Shown: one piece after another, positions 1 through 7,906 of the stretch | How the letters are laid out: each line of letters begins with the position of its first letter | How positions within the stretch are numbered: position 1 is the stretch's first letter | DNA from: Pseudomonas sp. gcc21 | GTDB taxonomy: Bacteria > Pseudomonadota > Gammaproteobacteria > Pseudomonadales > Pseudomonadaceae | Assembly: GCF_012844345.1 (NCBI RefSeq) | Contig: NZ_CP051625.1 | Span: 1,736,001 to 1,800,000 of the forward strand | Length of the DNA stretch: 64,000 nt | Reading direction: 5' to 3' | Made by a program: the position numbers and the translations under genes | Notes under the pieces: generated by a model | What the model saw: the letters and a program-made list of their open reading frames with translations, nothing else | Database searches by the model: none | Told to the model about the DNA's origin: nothing

Positions 1-445
1 GCACCGGTCCCGCCTCCTGATTGGCCAGGCCGTCAAAGCGGATGCCCCGCCCGTCCGCTACCAGGCGCCAGGAGTCGTCAATGCCGCGGGCTATCCATTG
101 GCCCGATTGCGGTTCATCAGCGCAACCCCGACCGGTTGATTGCATACGTAGCACCCGCCTGATTGATAACCTGTCGTCACGGAGCGTACCTTCGACGTCT
201 ACAAAGATCGCGATCTGTCCCGGCTGCGCAACGCGCTGGAACAGCGGTTCCACAATGGTCGCGCCTGCAACATTGACGATGGATTCATCGCGGCATCGTT
301 GAACAGTCCATCCGTCTTCAGTGCTTTCGAGCAGGCCAACCACCCTATCGCTTTCCGACGATGACCAGGGCAACGACGAACAACCGGACAGCAAAACGGA
401 ACTGCCGCACAGCGCGAAGCAAACAGCCCTTAAACCAAGGCGCAT
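1..445 (-). CDS. Lipoprotein of unknown function, cut by the left edge
   Basis: The frame opens with ATG at 445 on the minus strand and stays open to the edge, so only the first ~148 residues are visible. The start reads MRLGLRAVCFALCGSSVLLS followed by Gly-Cys, a typical lipoprotein signal peptide with lipobox L-S-G-C near residues 20-23. The mature part is soluble and carries Cys residues (for example in 'VQRCRDES'). An AG-rich stretch (agaaggggt) precedes the start as a plausible ribosome binding site. It diverges from the OmpA-like lipoprotein at 595, so the 150 bp between them must hold both promoters. I do not recognise the family; it is probably an envelope lipoprotein. Confidence 0.65.
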   Translation of the reverse strand, partial: MRLGLRAVCFALCGSSVLLSGCSSLPWSSSESDRVVGLLESTEDGWTVQRCRDESIVNVAGATIVEPLFQRVAQPGQIAIFVDVEGTLRDDRLSIRRVLRMQSTGRGCADEPQSGQWIARGIDDSWRLVADGRGIRFDGLANQEAGPV

Positions 446-594
446 ATGTGAACCCCTTCTCTAATAACACTTTCGTCTAGGAAAACCCTGGCTACAATTG
501 GTCACAGAATTGCGCCAGAATGCTACCCTTCGGCAACAACGAGTTATAGACAACTCCAGTTGTTCCTCTCAAGCTCTTGATTTTGGACGCGTGC

Positions 595-1137
595 ATGAAA
601 ACCATAAAAGTAGTTGCCGTTTTCACCCTTAGTCTTGCTCTGGCGGCCTGCGCTTCAAAGGCTCCGGAACCTGTTCAGGTTTCCAAGCCGTGGGCTGAAC
701 CGCGCGTCGAACATCTGACCAAAGTCGCCGAGTCCCAGGGCTACGAAATTGAACGCGAGGGTGAACAGATTCGCCTGATCATTCCGGTAGACGGCAACTT
801 CCACCCCAAGCGCACCCTGCTGCTGCCCTCCGGCCTGGTTCCTTTGAGCAAGATCGCCCAGGCTATCCGCGACGACGAAGAAACCCTTTTCTCGGTAATC
901 GGCCATAGCGACAACGCAGGCGAAGACACCCTGAACGAACAGCAAAGCCTCGAACGCGCCCAGGCCGTAGCCAATGTCCTCATGTTAGGTGGTGTCAGCC
1001 GTAAGCGCATGCAATTAAGCAGCATGGGGGAAGAAGAACCCCGGGCAGACAATAGCACCGAGACCGGTCGTCATAAAAACCGTCGTGTAGAAATCGTAAT
1101 GACCCCAGTCGCCACAAACATGGCGATGGCCGACTAA
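595..1137 (+). CDS. OmpA-family lipoprotein (peptidoglycan-binding)
   Basis: 180-residue protein. The N-terminus MKTIKVVAVFTLSLALAAC is a lipoprotein signal with lipobox L-A-A-C, so an outer-membrane anchor is likely. Residues ~95-175 form an OmpA C-terminal-like domain: 'VIGHSDNAGEDTLNEQQSLE' followed by 'RAQAVANVL' and 'HKNRRVEIVM', the usual pattern for binding diaminopimelate in peptidoglycan. An upstream TTG at 577 would add six residues, but the ATG at 595 puts the signal peptide exactly at the N-terminus and is preferred. It resembles Pal/YiaD-like envelope proteins in build. It is followed by a GC-rich hairpin. Confidence 0.85.
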   Translation: MKTIKVVAVFTLSLALAACASKAPEPVQVSKPWAEPRVEHLTKVAESQGYEIEREGEQIRLIIPVDGNFHPKRTLLLPSGLVPLSKIAQAIRDDEETLFSVIGHSDNAGEDTLNEQQSLERAQAVANVLMLGGVSRKRMQLSSMGEEEPRADNSTETGRHKNRRVEIVMTPVATNMAMAD

Positions 1138-1149
1138 CGCAATTCTGGT

Positions 1150-1167
1150 TGCCCCGGCTCCGGGGCA
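1150..1167 (+). terminator. Possible terminator after the OmpA-like lipoprotein gene
   Basis: The sequence tgccccggctccggggca is a perfect inverted repeat 13 bp after the stop codon. The run behind it is T-rich but not a clean T tract (ccttctt), so termination may be weak. Confidence 0.45.
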
Positions 1168-1350
1168 GCCAAACCTTCTTCTGTATTCTTGCTCTCGCAA
1201 CCTCTCCTGCTTGTTATAACCTCCGAATTATCACAGCCTCGGTTTTCCCTGGGGGTGTAGCGCGCCTGCGCTACGCCAGGTTTCGCAATACTGGCCTATG
1301 CTCGCAATGCTGCTTACACTTGCGTCCTTTGCGCCCCGAACGGAACTGAT

Positions 1351-2697
1351 ATGAAAGAACGGCCTCAGCCCCGCGCCATCGCCCTGCTCCCGCTACTGCT
1401 ATTTCTCCTGATATTTCTCGGTAGCGGGACCTATTACTCGCTGATCGGGACAGAGTTCGCGTTCTATCAAATCAAGGCACCGGTCGCGATACTCCCAGCC
1501 ATCGTCCTGGCCATCCTGCTCGCACGGGAGGGGCTTAATCGAAGCCTGGATACCTTCATTGCCGGCATCGGCAACAGCAATATCATCACCATGGTGCTGG
1601 TATTCTTTCTCGCCGGGGCTTTCGCCACGGTTACCGATGCCATTGGCGGGGTAACGGCGACGGTCAACATGGGACTGAGTTTCATACCGCCTGCTTTTGT
1701 GCTGCCAGGCCTGTTCCTGATTGCTGCATTCATCTCGACTGCCATGGGTACCTCCATGGGTACCATCGGCGCGGTTGCACCTGTTGCACTTGGCTTTGCC
1801 GAAGCCACCGGCATCTCGGTTCCGGCAGCCATGGGCGCAGTGATTGGCGGCGCGATGGCCGGTGACAATCTTTCGATCATCTCCGATACCACCATCGCGG
1901 CCACTCGCACCCAGGGCGTTGCCATGCGCGACAAGTTCAAGCTGAACCTGCTGATTGCCCTGCCCGCTGCAGCCCTGACGTTGATCCTGTTGTTCATCCT
2001 CGGAGATACCGCCACCGCGCCTGCACTGGCCGATTATCAGTTTATGCTCGTGCTGCCCTATCTCGCCGTACTGGTGCTGGCGCTGAGCGGACTGAACGTA
2101 TTCGCCGTGTTGATGGTAGGGATCGTGCTATCGGGATTTACCGGCATGTTCCTTGGAGAAGATTACTCGGTAGCCAGTTGGGGGAATGATATTTACAGCG
2201 GCTTCGAAGGCATGCTCGAAATCGCCGTGCTCTCCATGTTCATTGGCGGGTTATCAGCGGTAATGAAACGCGAAGGCGGTTTGGCCTGGCTACGACAGAG
2301 CATTCAAAACATCACCGCAAAACTGGGCCAAGCCGGACGTCGCAATGGTGAAGCCGCCATCGCCGCGCTGGTGAGTCTGGCCAACCTGTTCGTTGCTAAT
2401 AACACCGTAGCAATCATCGTCAGCGGCAGCGTCGCCCGCGACCTGGCGGGCCACTACAACGTAGATCGCCGCCGCAGCGCCAGTTTGCTGGATATATTTT
2501 CCTGCGTAGTCCAGGGTCTTATCCCCTACGGCGCCCAAATCCTCCTGGCAGGCTCGCTAGCCGGCGTATCGCCGTTGATACTGGCCGGCCAGGTGCACTA
2601 TTGCTGGTTGCTGGGAGCGGTTGCCATCGTTGCAATTATTGCTGGGTTTCCACGGCCTCGGGGAGAGGTTGTTGAGGAGGCGGGAGAGATTGGGTAA
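1351..2697 (+). CDS. nhaC: Na+/H+ antiporter, NhaC family
   Basis: 448-residue inner-membrane protein with about eleven hydrophobic segments and almost no soluble part. The stretch 'GGAMAGDNLSIISDTTIAA' near residues 168-186 is a family signature of NhaC-type antiporters (Asp and Ser/Thr in a membrane segment), and a matching second half is seen ('FVANNTVAIIVSG'). Known members exchange external protons for internal Na+. The ATG at 1351 directly precedes the charged N-terminus. The gene stands alone; the 213 bp upstream hold the terminator of the previous gene and no other recognisable site. It is one of three Na+/H+ exchange systems in the window. The exact ion specificity cannot be read from sequence. 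Confidence 0.85.
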   Translation: MKERPQPRAIALLPLLLFLLIFLGSGTYYSLIGTEFAFYQIKAPVAILPAIVLAILLAREGLNRSLDTFIAGIGNSNIITMVLVFFLAGAFATVTDAIGGVTATVNMGLSFIPPAFVLPGLFLIAAFISTAMGTSMGTIGAVAPVALGFAEATGISVPAAMGAVIGGAMAGDNLSIISDTTIAATRTQGVAMRDKFKLNLLIALPAAALTLILLFILGDTATAPALADYQFMLVLPYLAVLVLALSGLNVFAVLMVGIVLSGFTGMFLGEDYSVASWGNDIYSGFEGMLEIAVLSMFIGGLSAVMKREGGLAWLRQSIQNITAKLGQAGRRNGEAAIAALVSLANLFVANNTVAIIVSGSVARDLAGHYNVDRRRSASLLDIFSCVVQGLIPYGAQILLAGSLAGVSPLILAGQVHYCWLLGAVAIVAIIAGFPRPRGEVVEEAGEIG

Positions 2698-2826
2698 ACG
2701 ATGTGCACCGAGCGCGAGGGCCCGGCATCTTAGCCAGGTCAACGAGAGGCTAGGCTCGGAAAATTTCCGGGCAGCGGCTAACCGGTCAGCCGAAGGCTTC
2801 GTTAACCGCGCCCATCCGATTCTCCT

Positions 2827-3873
2827 TCAATCGGCATACTCTACGAACTCCGCCATCAAGTTCAAACGCTCGCGGGTATCGATTTCATATACCTTCAGCT
2901 GCATCTCGGTGAGTTTGGCTTTCCAGGTCTCATCGTCCATATCTCGCCAGTATCGAGGCTCGCGGCGGGTACGGCGATCATGTTCAGCTGTCACTGGATC
3001 ATGTTGCCGCCAGGGCTCGAACAGCGGAATATCCGGCAGCGGGCGACTGGTATCCATATAGTTCTGCACGAAATCCCAACCAGCGTAATGTGGCTCAATA
3101 TCACTATCGCGCGGCACAAATACATCTAAGCTAATAACGTGATTTTGATAGCGGTGCGCAATATAGAGCTGATAAAACATGTGGCCCTGGCGCGTCGGGC
3201 CGCTGTCGATATATGCGTCGAACTCGTGGAACGGATACACAAACTCGCCTATAAGCCCCTCGCTTTTATATTTGCCCATATTGTCGTAATCGAAGATGGT
3301 CACCATTCCGGTACGCCGGTTAATTTCCCATAGTGGACCCTTGGAGGGGCGCATAAACCAGTTGGGGAGTTTATGGACGACAAAAGAGCCTATGGCCCAG
3401 CAGGTTAATGGAACGCCAAAAAACCACGGTCCCGTTTCTTTCACGGAAATGTAAAGGTTGTTAACATAATCACCGTCCATTGCACCCGCTCCAACTAGCC
3501 AGAGTAACGGGACTAGTAAAACAGCCACCCAGAATACAAACCTGCCTCCGCTCCAGAGATACAACCAGAACATAGTTCTCTTAGATAAAGGCGCATAGCG
3601 AATCTGTTCATGGTTCACTTTGCCGTGATAATCATGCTGTTCGAACGTCTCGACCCGGCGTTGACCTGCGACCAGTTCCTGTTCCGCTTTCTCACTCAAT
3701 CTCAGAGAAGATGGTGTTCTTCGCTGTAAAGTGCTGACAGGGTATAGCTCCTGAGTTTTCCCCCAGGGCAGTCGCGCTGTAGAGAAGCGTCGCAACCAGC
3801 CACGCTTCTCAGGGATTGGTTGTTCTGGAATATAGTCAGGATGATATGCCGTCTTAGCGTAATACTTGTTCAT
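2827..3873 (-). CDS. DUF6708-type membrane protein, putative T6SS immunity protein (copy 4, distal)
   Basis: 348 residues. A charged N-terminal half is followed by two hydrophobic segments (~111-130 and ~149-167) and a C-terminal soluble domain with the family motifs 'EINRRTGMVTIFDYD', 'PFHEFDAYI' and 'WDFVQNYMDTSRPLPDIPLF', then 'DPVTAEHDRRTRREPRYWRD'. The same motifs recur in the proteins at 4253-5290 and 6719-7906, so these are paralogues. The ATG overlaps the stop of a short upstream frame by 4 bp (ATGA). An inner-membrane protein in a VgrG-effector operon fits an immunity role; that is inference from context. Base composition looks lower in GC than in the flanking genes. The DUF6708 assignment is from memory and needs a profile search. 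Confidence 0.75.
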   Translation of the reverse strand: MNKYYAKTAYHPDYIPEQPIPEKRGWLRRFSTARLPWGKTQELYPVSTLQRRTPSSLRLSEKAEQELVAGQRRVETFEQHDYHGKVNHEQIRYAPLSKRTMFWLYLWSGGRFVFWVAVLLVPLLWLVGAGAMDGDYVNNLYISVKETGPWFFGVPLTCWAIGSFVVHKLPNWFMRPSKGPLWEINRRTGMVTIFDYDNMGKYKSEGLIGEFVYPFHEFDAYIDSGPTRQGHMFYQLYIAHRYQNHVISLDVFVPRDSDIEPHYAGWDFVQNYMDTSRPLPDIPLFEPWRQHDPVTAEHDRRTRREPRYWRDMDDETWKAKLTEMQLKVYEIDTRERLNLMAEFVEYAD

Positions 3874-4208
3874 CGCACTGCTCGTTCCGGTACAGGTGCT
3901 TCGACGCCGTGGCTGCGCTCACTGACCCAGAAGGTCTGGTGGTGACTTTTGAATTTCGGCTTGCTGCGGTCTGCATCGCTGTAAACCAGACGATCCACAA
4001 GCGCTGGCGCAGGGTACCCGTGTTCTCTCATCGCCGTGAACTCAGACCTGCACGCGCACAGCCAAATTGTAAGTTGTCCAGATAAAGGGAGCTCGGCCCA
4101 GCCATGAAAGCGACCTTTTCCTCGACGTGGCCGGTTCAAGCTGCAGCTGAGTCGGATCAGCTGTTGGATGCGCCGGCGACTTGAGCTATGGAGTAAAGCA
4201 GCAGTCAC
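3870..4208 (-). pseudogene. Leftover coding tail, possibly a remnant of an effector C-terminus
   Basis: An open frame of 112 codons whose stop (TGA) overlaps the ATG of the next gene by 4 bp, exactly as the large effector overlaps its own DUF6708 gene at 7903-7906. Only the last ~50 residues look protein-like ('KPKFKSHHQTFWVSERSHG' and 'EAPVPERAVR'); the first half is Arg-rich and probably not in frame. By eye the tail resembles the effector's own C-terminus ('PKRWKPYNAAFLRTPSP' and 'EAPYWLIE'). No ribosome binding site or convincing start is seen. It could also be a small unknown gene. Confidence 0.35.
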
Positions 4209-4252
4209 ATTATTCTCAGTGTTGGTAACGTGGTGATAGTTAACCGATAAAA

Positions 4253-5290
4253 TCAGAGCGGATAATTCACATGCTGAGCCATCAAGTTCCGACGGCTGAA
4301 CGTGTTGATTGCATCCACCTTGCTTCGCATACGGCTTTTTTCCTGCTTGAAAGGCTCCTCACTCATGTCTATCCAGAAGCGTTTCTTGCGCCCCGTTGCC
4401 TTGTCATGCTCGACCGTGGTCGGGTCGTTCCTGCGGTGCTCTTCGAATAGCGGCGCGTCCGGCAGCGGATGACTGGTGTCCATATAATTCTGAATAAAGT
4501 CCCAGAGTGCGCAGAGTTGCTCAGTGTTGCGGTCTGGTGGCTGCAAATCACCGAAGTGAATGCTGATATCCGAATAACGATGCTCCAGACTCAGCACGTT
4601 CATCGGCAGGCCCTGACGGTCCGGTGTCGTGGTGATATAGGCGTCGAACTCATGAAACGGAGCGGGTTTCTCATTCACCTGCCGCCGGCGGTACTCGAAC
4701 ACCGTAATCATACCGGTGCGCCGATTGAGTTCCCACTTCGGGCCCTTGCTGGGCTTGGCCCAAAGGCGGGGAAATTGGTGAATAACGAGCGACGCTAACA
4801 ACCAGGCTGCTAAACAAGCAACAGCGAAAGCTGTGAACATTAATTTAAACGCTTTCACAAAAGCGCCTAAATAGTCCGCATCGGCCAGAGAGGTTACAAG
4901 TAACGCAACTACAATGCTTAGAAAAAGGAAAAGAAAGAAACCAACCTTCCCGAAAGGATGTAGAAAAAGCCAGAACTGGGAACGTTTGGCCCATGGCGCA
5001 TGCCGATAATGCTCATGATCGCAACGGTCATGAAAATCGATGCGCTCCATCGGCTTGGGCTTATAGATGCCTTCGGCTTTCAGGTGCTCCCTGCGTTTGT
5101 ATTCCTTCTCCCAAAACCGCAAAGTTTCCGGCTCGGGCCGCATGAAGGCTTCTGGCACCACTTTCTGGGTATTGCCCCAAGGTAAGCGCCGGCCGGCCAA
5201 ACGTTTGAGACCTGAGCCTGGCTTTGCGGACGGCTGGGTTTCTAGCTTTGCCGATGAGTACGAGGTTGATGTGTAGCAAGATAATCCCAT
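4253..5290 (-). CDS. DUF6708-type membrane protein, putative T6SS immunity protein (copy 3)
   Basis: 345 residues from the ATG at 5290; the frame continues upstream to 5440, but alignment with the distal copy ('LKRLAGRRLPWGNTQKVVPE' against 'LRRFSTARLPWGKTQELYPV') and an AGGAG ten bases before 5290 favour the shorter form. Two hydrophobic segments ('GFFLFLFLSIVVALLVTSL' and 'FAVACLAAWLLASLVIHQF') precede the soluble C-terminal domain with 'ELNRRTGMITVFEYRRR', 'PFHEFDAYI', 'WDFIQNYMDTSHPLPDAPLF' and 'DPTTVEHDKATGRKKRFWID'. It is the closest relative of the 2827-3873 protein. The start shares one base with the stop of a short upstream frame (TGATG). The immunity role is inferred from position behind a VgrG effector. 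Confidence 0.75.
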   Translation of the reverse strand: MGLSCYTSTSYSSAKLETQPSAKPGSGLKRLAGRRLPWGNTQKVVPEAFMRPEPETLRFWEKEYKRREHLKAEGIYKPKPMERIDFHDRCDHEHYRHAPWAKRSQFWLFLHPFGKVGFFLFLFLSIVVALLVTSLADADYLGAFVKAFKLMFTAFAVACLAAWLLASLVIHQFPRLWAKPSKGPKWELNRRTGMITVFEYRRRQVNEKPAPFHEFDAYITTTPDRQGLPMNVLSLEHRYSDISIHFGDLQPPDRNTEQLCALWDFIQNYMDTSHPLPDAPLFEEHRRNDPTTVEHDKATGRKKRFWIDMSEEPFKQEKSRMRSKVDAINTFSRRNLMAQHVNYPL

Positions 5291-5370
5291 CAGCCTACTG
5301 CTCCTATGGCCGCGTGGCTCTCTTGGTCGGCCCAGAGAATTTGGTCTTTCTTCATCAGGTAGAGCTCTGT
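5290..5370 (-). pseudogene. Leftover coding tail in front of DUF6708 copy 3
   Basis: A 26-codon frame bounded upstream by TAG reads 'TELYLMKKDQILWADQESH' then 'AAIGAVG', and its TGA shares the A with the ATG of the following gene (TGATG). The residue content looks like real protein rather than noise, and the overlap is the kind seen in coupled operons. It may be the 3' scar of a lost gene. Short length keeps confidence low. Confidence 0.25.
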
Positions 5371-5454
5371 CTATGCAGCGGAATTGATTGCCGAAAACTC
5401 GTGGACAACCACTTTTTTGTTCTTTGTCAACGAGACTCATCCAAGCCTGTCGAC

Positions 5455-6393
5455 CTACCTAACTACTCGCCCGCACTCGTTCCTCTGGATATCTATCAAT
5501 CGGCTGGTTGGCCCGTCTGGCTTCAGGCGTTCCGATACTTCTTTAGGCCAGTCGTGTTGGCTCCGCTTTATTGCCATGTCGCGGGTAAAATCCCAGAGAA
5601 CAGAAGCCGGATAGAGAAGAACATGGAAACAGACCCGAAAGAGATGGCCCGCACTTCGGGTTTCTAGGAAACCTTTCCACGGTAGCTTGATATCATCTCG
5701 TCGATTATGTTGGTTGAGCTTGATCTGCTGTTTTACGCAATCAGGCGAGCTAGTGCCATCACCCTGCTCATCAAGCCATGGACCTCGATCCATATATGCC
5801 TGCAGATCAGCCCAAACATGCTGTTGCAGCGCAAGCGATTTGCCCATCGGCAAGCCAAGGGCTACGAAAATGCGATCTTCGGGCTCGCCAAAGCGCTGCA
5901 TCATTATTTCAAGCAGGCTGCTGGTCATTGCACCAGTATTCTGGTGTACCATTTTATATTCGTAGGCTATAGCACCTATATCGTCCCACGGGGCGTGGTA
6001 GAGACGTCCGGCGTGCTGATAGTAGACCTCTCGGGTCCGGCGATTGAGAAGGATTGGTGCTGAAGATGGAGTGAATACCTCCCAGAAAAAAGGAACAATC
6101 AACATAGCTGCGGCGACCAGGAAAACTTGCCACGCGAATTCGAAGTCTCCGTCAAGTAAGAGGTAGCCGGTTATTAACAAACACATCGTCCCACCATACC
6201 CACCCAACGCCCCTGTCCAGATACCTTTGAACATTTCATCGTTAGCTCGAAACGATAATAAATTCTCGTTTTGCTCCTGAATATCAATGGGCATCATCGG
6301 AGCAACTTCACACTGATCTGATGAGCTCAAAATTAAACTGGGCTTATACTGTGCAGCTTGGTATCGTATTAGCGTGGCTGCCATTACATCCAT
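5455..6393 (-). CDS. Divergent DUF6708-like membrane protein, putative immunity protein (copy 2)
   Basis: 312 residues. It keeps the skeleton of the neighbouring copies in a diverged form: two hydrophobic segments ('GGYGGTMCLLITGYLLLDG' and 'VFLVAAAMLIVPFFWEVF'), then 'PILLNRRTREVYYQH', 'WADLQAYMDRGPW' and a C-terminal part unlike the others. The ATG at 6393 has AAGGA six bases upstream and is preferred; a second ATG at 6384 shares one base with the stop of the short upstream frame (TAATG). Like its neighbours it probably sits in the inner membrane. Family membership is by motif comparison within this window only. Confidence 0.6.
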   Translation of the reverse strand: MDVMAATLIRYQAAQYKPSLILSSSDQCEVAPMMPIDIQEQNENLLSFRANDEMFKGIWTGALGGYGGTMCLLITGYLLLDGDFEFAWQVFLVAAAMLIVPFFWEVFTPSSAPILLNRRTREVYYQHAGRLYHAPWDDIGAIAYEYKMVHQNTGAMTSSLLEIMMQRFGEPEDRIFVALGLPMGKSLALQQHVWADLQAYMDRGPWLDEQGDGTSSPDCVKQQIKLNQHNRRDDIKLPWKGFLETRSAGHLFRVCFHVLLYPASVLWDFTRDMAIKRSQHDWPKEVSERLKPDGPTSRLIDIQRNECGRVVR

Positions 6394-6518
6394 GCTGAGT
6401 CCTTAATTTCCACATTTAGCAATTCAAATCCTTCAATGGGCGAGTAGTAAAGTATGCCCTCGACTTTGACCAAGCGACCTTTGTCTGGCTCTGGGTGGTA
6501 TACGCGCCAATGGCAAAA
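6384..6518 (-). pseudogene. Leftover coding tail in front of the divergent DUF6708 copy
   Basis: A 44-codon frame begins after an in-frame TAG and contains 'RVYHPEPDKGRLVKVEG' followed by 'ILYYSPIEGFELLNVEIKD', then ends in TAA inside the start region of the next gene. Codon content looks genuine. Just upstream a neighbouring frame reads 'GITEGIVLPLAR', so a single frameshift near 6505-6510 could join the two. It looks like the decayed 3' end of a gene once coupled to the protein at 5455-6393. The rest of 6519-6718 shows no convincing gene. Confidence 0.35.
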
Positions 6519-6718
6519 CTATACCTTCTGTTATCCCCCGATGCGGACGTTTGCTTATGTCTAATGCACAGTCACAAACTATGGAAGATAGTTTAACCGG
6601 TCTATACACCACGTTTCGCTGCCGTTTCCAGCACGTGCGGCCGTGGGGAACACCCCTGAGAATCCCAGGGAGGCTGGGCCGAGACTGAGCTGGATGGACC
6701 AACTTTTGTGCCGTTAGG

Positions 6719-7906
6719 CTATCCCCTGTGGATGTCATCAAAATCATCGCCCTTGGGCGTAGCATGGATGCCCTTGGCTTCCTGATTTCGGTAGTAGCGT
6801 TCGATACTTAAGTCCGGATCAATCTTCTCTTGCAGAACGCAAGGGTGTTGCTGCCATGGGTAAGCTTTCAGTTTTTCACTCAGGGCGCGTCCTTCCCTGC
6901 GGCTCCACGTCTCCGCATCGATATCGCGCCAATACCGGGATGCACGACCGCATGCCTTATCGTGGGCAGCTGTCACCGGATCCAGGTGTCGGCTTTGTTC
7001 AAGGATGGGTAAGTCTGGCAAAGGTTGCTCGACATCCATGTATCGCTGCAAGGTGTCCCAGAAAGCTAGCACGTTGGGTTTGTCCAGGCCCAAACTATGT
7101 AACTTGGTGGCGAGACATACTTTGGTGCTGGTATAGCGGTGATACAGCCAGAGGACATAATCGTGCCCCCCATGCGGCGTCAGCTGTAACTGGCAAACCG
7201 CATCAAATTCGTAGAATGGAGCGACAAAAGGTTTACGAAAACGTCGAGCGATAGTCAACGTACCTTCACGCCGATCGAAGCCGCTGCCGTCATGAGTGTA
7301 AAAGCGGGCATATATCCATAGCAACGCATCCGCACCAAACAGCCCTATCGAAGACAAAATCATACCAAGCCAAAACGCCGTCTGTTCCGGCCAGTAACCC
7401 CATAGGGCGTTTTGGTCCCAAGCGATAACAGCGGCGGTGAGTACAGCAGTCAAAACCAGCAGCAGAAATCCGTATAGCCAACGTTTGTCAAACAGTGCCA
7501 GACTAGTGATAACTAGCAATACGGTTACTGCTGGAACAAAAAAGTTGCTCTCCAAGATAGAAGATATTTTTGGCCCCCACACGAAAAACGGAAAGACATA
7601 GCACATCATTTTCAAGATAAACAGGAAATATGGTATCCGGCTCAGGTTTTCAAATCTCCATCTTCTTGCATCGCAGTAGATACGCTTTTCCCTATCTTCG
7701 CGAACCTGCCTCTCATAGGTAGTATGAAGTTCTGCTTCAAGTTGATGCTCCACTTCAACAGCGGAATTTAGCGCAGCATAGTGACCCCAGGCCAACCGAC
7801 TATCCATCACGCCAGCGCGAAGATTTTTTTCTGCTGCCAGCGCAGGGATGCTGCTAGCAGAAAAAGCAGCAGGACCATACGAGGGATGCCTTTCCTGAGG
7901 GGTCAT
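6719..7906 (-). CDS. DUF6708-type membrane protein, probable cognate immunity protein of the adjacent effector (copy 1)
   Basis: 395 residues from the ATG at 7906, which overlaps the effector stop by 4 bp (ATGA). The longer start at 7936 would overlap by 34 bp and is less likely. It has four hydrophobic segments (around 'YVFPFFVWG', 'AVTVLLVITSLALF', 'GFLLLVLTAVLTAAVIAW' and 'FWLGMILSSIGLFGADALLW'), two more than the distal copies, then 'GFDRREGTLTIARRFRK', 'PFYEFDAV', 'WDTLQRYMDVEQPLPDLPIL' and 'DPVTAAHDKACGRASRYWRD'. Direct translational coupling to the effector makes it the best candidate for the cognate immunity protein. A multi-pass membrane location fits protection against a pore-forming or membrane-damaging toxin. 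Confidence 0.75.
   Translation of the reverse strand: MTPQERHPSYGPAAFSASSIPALAAEKNLRAGVMDSRLAWGHYAALNSAVEVEHQLEAELHTTYERQVREDREKRIYCDARRWRFENLSRIPYFLFILKMMCYVFPFFVWGPKISSILESNFFVPAVTVLLVITSLALFDKRWLYGFLLLVLTAVLTAAVIAWDQNALWGYWPEQTAFWLGMILSSIGLFGADALLWIYARFYTHDGSGFDRREGTLTIARRFRKPFVAPFYEFDAVCQLQLTPHGGHDYVLWLYHRYTSTKVCLATKLHSLGLDKPNVLAFWDTLQRYMDVEQPLPDLPILEQSRHLDPVTAAHDKACGRASRYWRDIDAETWSRREGRALSEKLKAYPWQQHPCVLQEKIDPDLSIERYYRNQEAKGIHATPKGDDFDDIHRG

Noticed and set aside
6433..6765. A 110-codon frame overlapping the end of the 6719-7906 gene
   Set aside because: The Arg/Pro-rich composition looks random; only the neighbouring frame at 6384-6518 and a short piece upstream look protein-like.
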